Source: Candidatus Saccharimonadota bacterium | Lineage (GTDB): Bacteria > Patescibacteriota > Saccharimonadia > Saccharimonadales > Saccharimonadaceae | Assembly: GCA_017545485.1 (NCBI GenBank) | Contig: JAFWMY010000008.1 | Location: 101,774-165,773 of the forward strand | DNA length: 64,000 nucleotides | Reading direction: 5' to 3' | In this document: one piece after another, positions 54,542-62,508 of the stretch | How positions within the stretch are numbered: the first letter of the stretch is position 1 | Layout of the letters: each line of letters opens with the position of its first letter | Position numbers and translations under genes: made by a program | The notes under the pieces: generated by a model | Told to the model about the DNA's origin: nothing | The model's input: the letters and a program-made list of their open reading frames with translations, nothing else | The model's database searches: none

Positions 54542-55062
54542 TAAGCTTCTTTAGCCTCTTCAGGTTTTTCTGCTTTAGGTTCCTCGGCTTTTTCTTCTTT
54601 GGCTGCTTTAGGTTCTTCTGGAGTTTCTACTACTTCAACTTCAGGAGCGTCTGTTTGTGGTTCTTCGGCAGGTTCTTCTGGCACAGTAACATCATTTACG
54701 GCGTTACGGTCAAAATCTTTACCTGTGAGACGAGCAGATTTACCAGAGCGTTCACGTAGGTATGTAAGGTTATTGCGACGAACTTTAGAACGTTTTGTAA
54801 TAACGATTTTCTCTACGAGAGGAGAATGGATTAAATAGGATTTCTCAACTCCGACACCTGAGGTTACCTTGCGGACTACGATACGTGCGGTGTGAGAATC
54901 TTTGCGGTCGGTACGGATTACGACTCCTTCAAAAGTCTGAAGACGGAATTTGTTACCTTCCTTGATTTTCTGAGTGACTCTAACGGTGTCACCGGACCGA
55001 ACATCTACGACGGCTTTCTTTTTTTGCGCATCGCCAATTTGCTTTAGAATAGAAAAACTCAT
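54541..55062 (-). CDS. rplS: Ribosomal protein bL19 with acidic tail
   Basis: Large-subunit ribosomal protein at the subunit interface. Residues 1-115 are canonical L19 (VRSGDTVRVTQKIKEG, QTFEGVVIR, SGVGVEKSYLIHSPLVEKI, RRNNLTYLRER). The last 55 residues form a Glu/Ala/Pro/Lys-rich low-complexity tail not found in typical L19 (about 115 aa). L25 (1806-2498) has a similar tail. Shine-Dalgarno AAAGG precedes the ATG. Transcribed with rnhB-yraN downstream; a long inverted repeat separates it from ychF. Confidence 0.96.
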   Translation of the reverse strand: MSFSILKQIGDAQKKKAVVDVRSGDTVRVTQKIKEGNKFRLQTFEGVVIRTDRKDSHTARIVVRKVTSGVGVEKSYLIHSPLVEKIVITKRSKVRRNNLTYLRERSGKSARLTGKDFDRNAVNDVTVPEEPAEEPQTDAPEVEVVETPEEPKAAKEEKAEEPKAEKPEEAKEA

Positions 55063-55134
55063 ATTTTACCTTTGTTATTAGACAATTATCTGTTATTTTA
55101 ACATACATTTGATAAAAATTCAATACTTTTTATC

Positions 55135-55217
55135 TGAAAACAAAAATACTGATTTTCGGGAGCGCTCCGGGTCGCTAGGCCAAGCCTCGCTCCCTCTAAT
55201 TAGTATTTTTGTTTTCA
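55135..55217. repeat. Long inverted repeat element between ychF and rplS
   Basis: Perfect 16-bp stem TGAAAACAAAAATACT (55135-55150) with its complement (55202-55217), around a GC-rich core with GGGAGCG...CGCTCCC and GGGTCGCT. Its right arm contains the ychF stop codon. On the minus strand the second arm ends in TTTTTGTTTTC, so it may terminate ychF transcripts. It has the same plan as 24992-25090. Confidence 0.72.
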
Positions 55218-56204
55218 AACATTAAACTTAAATTCTACGACGTCTCCGTCTTGCATGACGTAGGTTTTGCCTTCAGTGCGGAGTTTGCCGGCGGCTTTTA
55301 CTGCTTGTTCGGAGCCGAGTTCTTTAAGGTCATTATAGTTACAGATTTGAGCCGCGATGAAACCTCGCTGGAAATCAGTGTGGATAGTGCCAGCGGCTTC
55401 GGGTGCAGTGGCGCCTTTTTTGATAGTCCAGGCACGGCACTCTTTTTTGCCGGCAGTGAGGAAGGATTGAAGACCGAGCGTTTCGTAGGCTGCTTTGATG
55501 AGCTCGCCTAATGCGTCATCTTTAACTCCGTAGCTTTCTAGAAATTCCTTGCGTTCGTTACGGTTCATACCAGACATTTCTTCTTCAAGTTTGGCGTTGA
55601 CAAAGATTGCTGCGGCAGGTTTTACGAGCTCTTTCAAATTGGATTGAAGTTCAGTGTCAGTAAGGCCTTGTTCGTCGACATTGAACATGTAGATGACTGG
55701 TTTGTCAGTGAGGTAGGGAATGTTTTCATCTTCTGGTGATTTTTTGCGCTTGGATTCGACTTTAGCGCGGGTTTCTTCGTCGGCTAATTGTAGTTCTAAG
55801 TTGATGATATCGATATCATCTTTCGCTTGCTTGATGATGTCGTCTTCGGGTTTGTTGTCGGCTCTTACTATATCATCGTTTTTGAAGGCGCGGACTACGT
55901 GGCAGATGGCTTGGCATTCGCGGATGTGGGCAAGGAATTTGTTGCCGAGACCTTCGCCTTTGGATGCACCTTGTACTAAGCCGGCAATATCAACAAACTC
56001 AACGGTGGCTGGGATGATTTTGTTGGTGTCATACATTTTAGCAAGTACGTCTAATCGTTCGTCTGGTACTGGAACAATGCCAACATTTGGCTCAATGGTA
56101 GCAAAAGGATAGTTGGCAGCAAGTGCGCCAGCGTTGGTGAGTGCGTTAAATAATGTAGATTTGCCGACGTTAGGCAAACCGACGATTCCGATTTTTAAAT
56201 TCAT
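55215..56204 (-). CDS. ychF: Ribosome-binding ATPase YchF
   Basis: Obg-family P-loop protein of the YchF type (329 aa), with Walker A GLPNVGKS (residues 9-16), the YPFATIEPNVGIVPVPD signature and the C-terminal TGS-like domain ending in DGDVVEFKFNV. The ATG at 56204 (MNLKIG) is chosen over an upstream TTG. Promoter TATAAT on the minus strand (56232-56237) lies within the 3' end of the neighbouring nucleotidyltransferase gene. A degenerate second copy of its 5' end and promoter is found at 57677-57724. Confidence 0.96.
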   Translation of the reverse strand: MNLKIGIVGLPNVGKSTLFNALTNAGALAANYPFATIEPNVGIVPVPDERLDVLAKMYDTNKIIPATVEFVDIAGLVQGASKGEGLGNKFLAHIRECQAICHVVRAFKNDDIVRADNKPEDDIIKQAKDDIDIINLELQLADEETRAKVESKRKKSPEDENIPYLTDKPVIYMFNVDEQGLTDTELQSNLKELVKPAAAIFVNAKLEEEMSGMNRNERKEFLESYGVKDDALGELIKAAYETLGLQSFLTAGKKECRAWTIKKGATAPEAAGTIHTDFQRGFIAAQICNYNDLKELGSEQAVKAAGKLRTEGKTYVMQDGDVVEFKFNV

Positions 56205-56215
56205 AACCAACCTGT

Positions 56216-57004
56216 TTATTTTATATCTGTTATTATACCATATTTTGCTTGGAATTGCTGTTCGTAAGTGGATAATAGTTCTTTGGCGTAGTTTAAATTA
56301 TTTGTGATGTCTTCTAGGGTTTTGATCTGATATAGTTTCTCTAGCTCAGCTGCTACTTCTTTTGGTAAGTGATTAGAAATATGACATAAATAATAATCTA
56401 TATGATTAGGCGTATAAATAAGTCTGGCGATGGTGACTAGGGGATTAGCAACATTGTCGACATATTTTGAATAGGCTTCGAGATACTGTTTGCGATTAAT
56501 ATATTTTTTGACGCGACTTTCTTGTAAAATGCGGTTTTTGCTGGCGATAAAAATACTATTTATTTTATTTATATCTAAATCGCGATGGTTTTTATAAACT
56601 ATAATATTGTTTTTATCGAATAGAACTAATGGTCGCTCAGCAATATCATTTTCGTAAAAAGTTGAACCATCTGCTCCGCGAATTTCGTGGGACTGGACGC
56701 AAATATCTAAAGTTAGATATTCCGAAGTGTTTTCTAGGTGAATATTACTTTGAGCGATTTCGGTTCTAATGTCGTCGACTCTGGAATCGATTTTGCTAAG
56801 TTTCGAAAGCTCTTCTATACATTCATTCAGAAAAGATTCTTGATGAGATTTTTCGATGTCAAACCAAAAATCAATGTCGGAATATTCGTCGACTTGGTTC
56901 AATCCATCTGCACCTTCTAGCCACATAGCAAAAACATAGTCTTTCGGAAGTGCAAAATCTTTCAAGTATTCTATAATTCTTTCTCTAGTAATATCTCGTT
57001 CCAT
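56216..57004 (-). CDS. Nucleotidyltransferase-superfamily protein
   Basis: 262 aa. The N-terminal part has the nucleotidyltransferase core: LEGADG then YSDIDFWFDI with Asp43 and Asp45 as metal ligands, and LTLDICV as the likely third carboxylate strand. The C-terminal half is helical. Relatives include aminoglycoside adenylyltransferase-like and kanamycin-type enzymes, but the substrate cannot be read from sequence. TATAAT ends six bases before the ATG (leaderless). Its last codons overlap the ychF promoter, which suggests that it was inserted here; a relic of ychF lies on its other side. Confidence 0.75.
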   Translation of the reverse strand: MERDITRERIIEYLKDFALPKDYVFAMWLEGADGLNQVDEYSDIDFWFDIEKSHQESFLNECIEELSKLSKIDSRVDDIRTEIAQSNIHLENTSEYLTLDICVQSHEIRGADGSTFYENDIAERPLVLFDKNNIIVYKNHRDLDINKINSIFIASKNRILQESRVKKYINRKQYLEAYSKYVDNVANPLVTIARLIYTPNHIDYYLCHISNHLPKEVAAELEKLYQIKTLEDITNNLNYAKELLSTYEQQFQAKYGIITDIK

Positions 57005-57027
57005 GTGAAAATTATAACATAAAAAAA

Positions 57028-57073
57028 GAAAGCCCCGAACCTGTGCATATCCATCACTGCCTGTCGGACTTTC
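57028..57073 (-). ncRNA. Repeated structured element, copy 1 (small RNA or terminator)
   Basis: On the minus strand GAAAGTCCG...CGGGGCTTTC closes a stem, with an inner helix around TGGAT, followed by TTTCTTTTTTT. A minus-strand TATAAT lies about 15 bases upstream of the first arm, so a ~50-nt RNA with its own promoter and terminator is possible. A second copy at 58504-58548 keeps the stem with compensatory changes. Confidence 0.5.
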
Positions 57074-57142
57074 GATGTTTTTATTATATCATATTGCGGG
57101 TGGGGGTTGAAAAAATAGAGTGAATTAGATATAATGCTTCGC

Positions 57143-57523
57143 ATGAAAAAAGGTAAAATTATCCCAAATGGTGTTATTTTAGAGAAACACGAATATAAGA
57201 CGATCCTGTTATTTACCGAAATGGGGAGCGATGTAGAATTAATTCCAAAAAGCGATAAGAAAGGAGTTCGTACTCCTGATATAATTATGGACGGGCTGAA
57301 ATGGGAAATGAAAAGCCCAAAGGGAAAAGGTCGTTGGCTTTTAGAGAATACCTTGCAAAAAGCAGTAAGGCAATCGCCAAATATAATAATTGATTTAGAT
57401 AGAATTAAAATTCATCAAACAAAGTGTTTACAAGAATTAGAAAAGCAATTTTATAAATCTAAAGGTGTTAGGTGGTTGAAAATTGTGACGAAAACCAAGA
57501 AAATAGTTGAATTTAAGAAATAG
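57143..57523 (+). CDS. CdiA-CT-like (tRNase) nuclease domain protein
   Basis: 126 aa. The ATG at 57134 overlaps TATAAT (57130-57135), so ATG 57143 (MKKGKIIPN) is the start, seven bases after the -10, predicted leaderless; -35 TTGAAA at 17 bp. The core TPDIIMDGLKWEMKSPKG has Asp46, Glu55 and Lys57 of a PD-(D/E)XK nuclease and resembles the CdiA C-terminal tRNase family, followed by NTLQKAVRQSPNIIIDLDRI. Such domains usually are C-terminal toxin tips; here it stands alone without signal peptide or recognised immunity gene. A restriction-like or defence role is an alternative. Confidence 0.7.
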   Translation: MKKGKIIPNGVILEKHEYKTILLFTEMGSDVELIPKSDKKGVRTPDIIMDGLKWEMKSPKGKGRWLLENTLQKAVRQSPNIIIDLDRIKIHQTKCLQELEKQFYKSKGVRWLKIVTKTKKIVEFKK

Positions 57524-57544
57524 TTTTGATATAATTAGATTATT

Positions 57545-57589
57545 AAGATAGGACTTGCCTCGGAATAGGTGAGTCCTATCTTTTTCTTT
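57545..57589 (+). terminator. Rho-independent terminator
   Basis: AAGATAGGACT (57545-57555) pairs with AGTCCTATCTT (57572-57582) over 11 bp, followed by TTTCTTTTT. Confidence 0.92.
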
Positions 57590-57676
57590 TTATTGCTATG
57601 TTCTTCCATTTTGGTTTTGGTAGGTAGATTTTAACTGAAAACGGGATAAAAGAAACAGGTTGGTTTAGAAATTCAA

Positions 57677-57724
57677 GATTCCGATCTTTAAATTCAAAAC
57701 CAACCTGTGGTATCTGTTATTATA
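57677..57724 (-). pseudogene. Duplicated relic of the ychF 5' end and promoter
   Basis: Minus strand reads TTG-AAT-TTA-AAG-ATC-GGA-ATC, i.e. the first codons of ychF (NLKIGI), preceded by the same CAGGTTGGTT and ATAACAGATA leader, with a few substitutions and a small deletion. It corresponds to 56184-56237 and contains no usable gene. It marks a duplication or insertion boundary. Confidence 0.85.
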
Positions 57725-57761
57725 GGTTGATTATAACATATTTTAGTGTATCATATAAGAT

Positions 57762-58496
57762 ATGAACAATCATGAAACTATAGGCAGTAGCCAGCAACAG
57801 ACTTGGGATATGTCTAATGTTTCTTTTGCTGGTGAAGAAAATAATTCAAAGAAAGAGGAATTACGGCAGGTACTAAGGAATGCGCCGGAGCTATTCTCGT
57901 ATAGTGAAATATTTGGAGAGAATGGTAAAACTAGTGAATTTACAAATAACACTCTAGATGGACAAAATGAGGATATTCTTAATAGTATAAGGAACTTGGA
58001 TGGTGGTAGATATAAAATAAATTATGGAACAGATGATTTAGAAAAAGGCTATACTGGTCTAGGACAGGTTTCTGGGGCATTGGATTATTTCGATGAGGAA
58101 TATGGTAAATCAATTGAGGATGGCAAGACGAAAGCATTCATTAAAACATGTATTGCTATGTGGCCAATGGGAAATGCGGGAAGTTTTGGTATTCACGAGT
58201 TTTCAAAATCCGCGAAAATTGATGAGGGTACCGCTTCGCTGGTGAATATGATTATAGATAGAAATTCCATGAGATTGGTCGATGCACGTTTTGACAAAAA
58301 CGACGAAAATGCTGGAGAGCAATTACTAGGTATTAATAAGAAATACTTAACAAAATTAGCAGAATTGGATAACGGTTTTGTAGGTGGATATGAAGAAAGG
58401 ATGGCGCGATGTGCATGCAACATACAGAAAATAGTCATGAGATGTGAAAAAGAAGGTGCTAAAATAGCAAAAGAGAGAAAAGCTAATATTGGCTAG
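57762..58496 (+). CDS. Hypothetical protein, 244 aa
   Basis: No family recognised. Hydrophilic, no membrane segment or signal peptide. A Gln/Asn/Glu-rich N-terminus (1-45) is followed by a more ordered, helix-rich region (about 95-240) including TKAFIKTCIAMWPMGNAG and cysteine-containing MARCACNIQKIVMRCEKEGAK. It lies between the CdiA-CT-like nuclease and the repeated hairpin that follows its stop by seven bases. A role linked to the nuclease, such as immunity, is only a possibility. A -10-like TATAAG lies about five bases before the ATG. Confidence 0.65.
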   Translation: MNNHETIGSSQQQTWDMSNVSFAGEENNSKKEELRQVLRNAPELFSYSEIFGENGKTSEFTNNTLDGQNEDILNSIRNLDGGRYKINYGTDDLEKGYTGLGQVSGALDYFDEEYGKSIEDGKTKAFIKTCIAMWPMGNAGSFGIHEFSKSAKIDEGTASLVNMIIDRNSMRLVDARFDKNDENAGEQLLGINKKYLTKLAELDNGFVGGYEERMARCACNIQKIVMRCEKEGAKIAKERKANIG

Positions 58497-58503
58497 TAAA
58501 AAA

Positions 58504-58548
58504 GAAAGCCCCGAACCTACGCAATCCAGCGTTGCCTGACGGACTTTC
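58504..58548 (-). ncRNA. Repeated structured element, copy 2 (small RNA or terminator)
   Basis: Copy of 57028-57073 in the same orientation. Minus strand: GAAAGTCCG...CGGGGCTTTC followed by TTTCTTTTTT. The inner helix has ACGC/GCGT where copy 1 has GTG/CAC, two paired changes that keep base pairing. It may terminate the preceding gene or the relic at 58608-58811, or be an independent small RNA. Confidence 0.5.
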
Positions 58549-58607
58549 GATGGCTTTATTATTTTATACTTATCGTGAAATTTCAACTATATTTTTCTGT
58601 TTATTTA

Positions 58608-58811
58608 TCAAAAGCAGGCGTTTATATTTCTAGAGCGTTTAAATTGATAATTTAGCTCATTCTCTATCTTATTTATATGAATTTCTAAAAAATCGTCATT
58701 TAGGTCTGGAGCAATTGGGCTTTTTTGGAAATCGTTGAAGTCAGAAATCTTATCCGGATAAAGTTCTTTGTATCGTTCGGTAATCGCTAAATGTGTAATT
58801 AACGATGGTAT
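58608..58811 (-). pseudogene. Truncated relic, N-terminal part of a MPSLITHL-type protein
   Basis: An open frame on the minus strand reads IPSLITHLAITERYKELYPD and ends FKRSRNINACF followed by two stops (67 codons). It resembles the N-terminus (MPS-x-ITHL...) of zinc-dependent phospholipase C/HD-like proteins, where the first residue would be Met; here that codon is ATA. No other start is in frame and the protein is far too short. The rest of 58549-58929 shows no other gene. Confidence 0.5.
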
Positions 58812-58929
58812 AGTAAAGCTAAAAAGATTTGTTTAGAATAGGATGGCGGTTTGGTGATCAAGGATTAATTATTGAGTGCGCGAACGTATAAGCATAATAA
58901 TAATTTGTTTCTTATAGTATAATTTAAAT

Positions 58930-60036
58930 ATGCGCGACAGAGCAAAATTCAATATGTTTTTGTTTATTTCAACGTTTGCTAGAGCTTTAATTGAAGTTTT
59001 TATTTCATTATTTTTATTTAAAAATGGCTTTCCGATTAGTTCTGTATTGTTGTTTTATTTATTAGAGAATATGTTTGCTTTGTTTATCTCATATGGTTTT
59101 GTGAGGCTTGGTGAAAAGTATGGATATTTAGTTGTGATGTGCTTAGGAGTTATATCATTTGTTGTGCTGCAATTTGTTTTGAATAACGTGATGCGCAATA
59201 GTGCGTATATAGTGCTAATAGCTTTATTATATTCATTTTACCGAAGAGGATATTGGGTGGCTAGGAGGTATTATGTAACTGAGGTGATGCCACAACAAAA
59301 TTCATCTGGGCCGTTTAGCATTATGATGGTGGTTTCGGAACTCGCGTCAATTTCAGCAGGCTTTCTTGGGAGTTTCTTATTGGATGGATTCAATGCGTTA
59401 GTTTTGACTATTCTTTCTTCTGTTTTATTGTTTATAAGTGTGATTCCATTGTTAAAAATAAAAAAGAAAACAAATAAAACTAAAATTGAGCTGATAAAGA
59501 ATTTCAAGAAATATGATAAGAGAAATTATTTAGCCTTTTCGTTGTACGAAATTAATAATTTGTTGGCGTTTATTTTTCCAATTTTTATTGCTATTTATAT
59601 TGGGGATACGTACATGATGGCAGGGACGGTAAATGCTATTAGTTGTCTTGCAATAATAATATTTATTTTGATATATGGGAAAATAATAAAGAAAAGAAAC
59701 TACTTTGTAATCAGTTCAGTACTCTTTATTTTGGTCAGTTTGACTAAATTGCTGCCTTTAGGATATTTTATTTTGATATTATGTTTTGCGGAAGGGCTGA
59801 TTAAAAAAATGCAGGAGCAGTCAGTGAACAAGATTTATTTTGAAAACAGAAATAACATGGATTTGACGCACTATAATTTGATCTATCAAATAATTGAGGC
59901 CATAGCCAGGGCGGTTGTTGTTATTCCGTTATTATTCATGAATGATATAAGAGTGATGATAGCATTTGTTTTAATCATAATTAGCGCTGAGGTAGCAATT
60001 TATGCTTGCATGAAAAAAGATCGCAAATTGAATTAA
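58930..60036 (+). CDS. MFS-like membrane transporter
   Basis: 368 aa, hydrophobic with about 11 predicted membrane helices in two halves joined by a basic central loop (about 175-195, KIKKKTNKTKIELIKNFKKYDKR), the layout of major facilitator transporters. The N-terminal half has Arg/Gly motifs (VRLGEKYGYL) like the loop 2-3 signature. Short for the superfamily (about 400). Substrate unknown. TATAAT (58918-58923) ends exactly six bases before the ATG, so it is predicted leaderless. Strongly AT-rich codon use, as in the accessory patch just upstream. Confidence 0.78.
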   Translation: MRDRAKFNMFLFISTFARALIEVFISLFLFKNGFPISSVLLFYLLENMFALFISYGFVRLGEKYGYLVVMCLGVISFVVLQFVLNNVMRNSAYIVLIALLYSFYRRGYWVARRYYVTEVMPQQNSSGPFSIMMVVSELASISAGFLGSFLLDGFNALVLTILSSVLLFISVIPLLKIKKKTNKTKIELIKNFKKYDKRNYLAFSLYEINNLLAFIFPIFIAIYIGDTYMMAGTVNAISCLAIIIFILIYGKIIKKRNYFVISSVLFILVSLTKLLPLGYFILILCFAEGLIKKMQEQSVNKIYFENRNNMDLTHYNLIYQIIEAIARAVVVIPLLFMNDIRVMIAFVLIIISAEVAIYACMKKDRKLN

Positions 60037-60122
60037 TGTAGTTGTAGTTAGTGAATTTATGATTTGGACATATTGCAAAAATAGTTTTTGAATTAATACC
60101 GTAGGTGTGATAAACTAAGAGA

Positions 60123-61091
60123 GTGAAAAAGAAAAACTTTATTAAATGGGGTGTGGTGGCAGTAATAGCGGTGCTATTGGTGGTTTTTGTAGTAAACCGT
60201 GATTATTTAGCTGATTTATTTAGGGGAATGATTTATAAACCCTCTGAAGAGATGTTGGATATTAGAGAAAATTTAGCTTTAACTGGGAAGGGAAGTTTTA
60301 TTTTTAATGCGTCACAGCCGGTTTTGAGTGGAAGAGCAGAGTTTAATGCGGCTTGTAGGAAGAATGGTGACGAGACGGCAATTCTGGGCTGTTATACTGA
60401 AGGTAATGTGTTTGTGTATGACATTGATTCGGAAGAGTTAAAAGGGATAAAGGAATTGACGGCTGCACATGAGCTTTTGCATGCGGTTTGGGCGAGAATG
60501 GGTAATGGTGAGCAAAAGCAATATACTAAAGCACTAAATGAAGTTCTAGAAAACAATCGCGATGTATTGGAAGAAGAAATATCTTATTATGACAATAACG
60601 AAAAACAAGAAGAATTGTATGTGCGTGCAGGCACGGAAATTAAAAAATTACCAGATGTTTTAGAAAAACACTTTGGCGAGATTTTTAAGGACCAGGATAA
60701 AATTGTAGATTACTACAATAGTTATATAGGCGTATTTAATAATTTAAAGGCTGAGATGAATGCTCTTACAGTTGAGATGGAAACTATTCAAGCGCAAATT
60801 GATACTAAGACTACTGAATATACTGGAGGAGTAGATGCGTTGAATGCAGAGATAAAGGAGTTTAATGAGTGTGCTGAGACGGCGGGATGCTTTAATAGCC
60901 AATGGGCATTTAATACAAGAAGAGCTGCTTTATTGAGAGAGCAAGAATCGCTTGAATATATATATAATGAAATTGACGGGCTAATTAATAAGTATAATGA
61001 GCTAGTTGAAAAGTATAATGCTGATATAGTTTATAGTGATAAACTAAACCAAAAGATTAATTCATCTGTAAAACCGGCGGAGATTGAGTGA
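60123..61091 (+). CDS. Membrane-anchored putative zinc metallopeptidase with coiled coil
   Basis: 322 aa, GTG start. N-terminal membrane helix (about 8-25) then an extracytoplasmic domain with the zinc motif HELLH (His116, Glu117, His120) in TAAHELLHAVWARM, two cysteines before it (AACRK and LGC), and a long coiled coil (about 195-310). No known peptidase family can be assigned with certainty. First of four genes (60123-63006) that all encode an N-terminal anchor plus an outward enzyme-like domain; it overlaps the next gene by four bases (GTGA). Confidence 0.72.
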   Translation: MKKKNFIKWGVVAVIAVLLVVFVVNRDYLADLFRGMIYKPSEEMLDIRENLALTGKGSFIFNASQPVLSGRAEFNAACRKNGDETAILGCYTEGNVFVYDIDSEELKGIKELTAAHELLHAVWARMGNGEQKQYTKALNEVLENNRDVLEEEISYYDNNEKQEELYVRAGTEIKKLPDVLEKHFGEIFKDQDKIVDYYNSYIGVFNNLKAEMNALTVEMETIQAQIDTKTTEYTGGVDALNAEIKEFNECAETAGCFNSQWAFNTRRAALLREQESLEYIYNEIDGLINKYNELVEKYNADIVYSDKLNQKINSSVKPAEIE

Positions 61092-61798
61092 AACTGAAAG
61101 CGAGAAGGCTTGCAGTAGTTGTTTTTGCGCTGATTGGTGTTATTGCGTGGCTGATAGTAAATCCAGCGAGCTATGAGTCATTTTTTACACTTGCGGAAAA
61201 TACGGGAGCGGAAAATGGTTTGCAAAGTGAAGGAGGAGATTTATTGGCGACCCATTTGTTGGAAAAACTTGAGGTAAAAGGACGGGCTCCAAAAACTGGA
61301 TACTCTCGGGAGCAGTTTTATGATGGTTGGCCAGATGTGGATGGTTGTTCTTTGAGACAGAGAATATTGAAGCGAGAGTTGGGAGATTCGGCAGTACTAG
61401 ATGGGTGCAATGTGGTGGCGGGAGAATATGATGAACCGTATACCGGAGAGCATAAAGTGTTAACGGAGCGGGCACAGATAGCAGAAATACAGATTGATCA
61501 TGTAGTAGCTTTGTCTGATGCGTGGCAAAAAGGTGCACAAGGACTATCAGTGGAGCAAAGATATAAGATTGCGACGGATCCGCTAAATTTGTTAGCAGTG
61601 GATGGGGAAGCAAATAAACAAAAATCTGATGGCGATGCAGCTACGTGGCTACCGAAGAATAAGAAGTTTCGGTGTCAGTATGTAGCAAGACAAGTATCAG
61701 TAAAATATAAATATGGGTTGTGGATAACTAAAGCCGAAAAAGAGGCAATTCAGCGAATTTTGACAAATTGTCCAAATGAACCGGCGATTGGTGTATAA
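61088..61798 (+). CDS. Membrane-anchored HNH (DUF1524-type) nuclease
   Basis: 236 aa. N-terminal membrane helix (about 7-26) and an outward domain of the DUF1524/GmrSD C-terminal type of His-Asn-His nuclease: EIQIDHVVALSDAW (His near 138) and DPLNLLAVDGEANKQKSD, then ATWLPKNKKFRCQYV. Two cysteine pairs (DGCSLRQR, DGCNVV and FRCQ, NCPN) suit a secreted fold. It would cut DNA outside the cell, plausibly to scavenge nucleotides from the host or environment. Starts with GTG overlapping the preceding stop. Confidence 0.85.
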   Translation: MKLKARRLAVVVFALIGVIAWLIVNPASYESFFTLAENTGAENGLQSEGGDLLATHLLEKLEVKGRAPKTGYSREQFYDGWPDVDGCSLRQRILKRELGDSAVLDGCNVVAGEYDEPYTGEHKVLTERAQIAEIQIDHVVALSDAWQKGAQGLSVEQRYKIATDPLNLLAVDGEANKQKSDGDAATWLPKNKKFRCQYVARQVSVKYKYGLWITKAEKEAIQRILTNCPNEPAIGV

Positions 61799-61823
61799 TA
61801 TATATAAATAAGTGGAGATAATT

Positions 61824-62507
61824 ATGAAAAAATATGTTTGGTGGACTAGTATTGTCGCAGTGGTTCTGATTATTGGTGCGTTTTTATTGGGCAGATTTGC
61901 ATTTCCAAATACTTTAAAGGGTTTGCCAAAACCAGAACTTTCGGAAGGGCAAAGAGGCGAACTAGGAATAGATAAGAATGTTAATGAAGAGACAATTGAC
62001 CAATATTTAGGGCGCAGTGATGCCGTGTATCGGGATTTGCGTATGCTAGAAGACCCTGGAAATTACGAGGCGATTGGGGGCGATTCATATTTATCCGGAT
62101 TTGTTAATGGGTTTGAGATAGTGCCATTTCCGTATATCGTAAATGTGAGTGGTTTACCAGAAGAAGTGGGCAGTACTTATACTGGGAGAACTTTATTCCA
62201 TCAACACTCAGATGGGTCCTATACGGCGAATTATGAAGAATCGTTGGATATTTTGGAAGGTTTGTTCCCCAAAGATAAAATAATCTTTTTGATGTGCGGA
62301 GGGGGTGGTTATTCTGGGATGATGAAAAACATGTTAGTAGCGCTTGGATGGGATGGTGATAAAATTTATGATGTAGGTGGTTTCTGGTTTTATGGGGGAG
62401 AAAATATGATAGAAGTGAAACGAATTCGTGACAACGGGGAAGTAGTGTATGATTTTTACAAAGTGCCAGTGCATGAAATAGACTTTGATGGCTTAACGGA
62501 GAAATAG
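61824..62507 (+). CDS. Membrane-anchored rhodanese-like protein
   Basis: 227 aa, start chosen at ATG 61824 (MKKYVWW), preceded by GGAG. N-terminal membrane helix (about 5-25). The domain contains a rhodanese-like pattern: DAVYRDLRMLED, the active loop IIFLMCGGGGYSG (Cys near 161 followed by GGGGYS) and MLVALGWDGDKIYDVGGFWFYGG. It could be a thiol- or sulfur-transfer enzyme facing outward. It follows the nuclease by 25 bases with an AT-rich gap (TATAAT near 61794) and precedes the thioredoxin-like protein by one base. Confidence 0.72.
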   Translation: MKKYVWWTSIVAVVLIIGAFLLGRFAFPNTLKGLPKPELSEGQRGELGIDKNVNEETIDQYLGRSDAVYRDLRMLEDPGNYEAIGGDSYLSGFVNGFEIVPFPYIVNVSGLPEEVGSTYTGRTLFHQHSDGSYTANYEESLDILEGLFPKDKIIFLMCGGGGYSGMMKNMLVALGWDGDKIYDVGGFWFYGGENMIEVKRIRDNGEVVYDFYKVPVHEIDFDGLTEK

Positions 62508-62508
62508 G

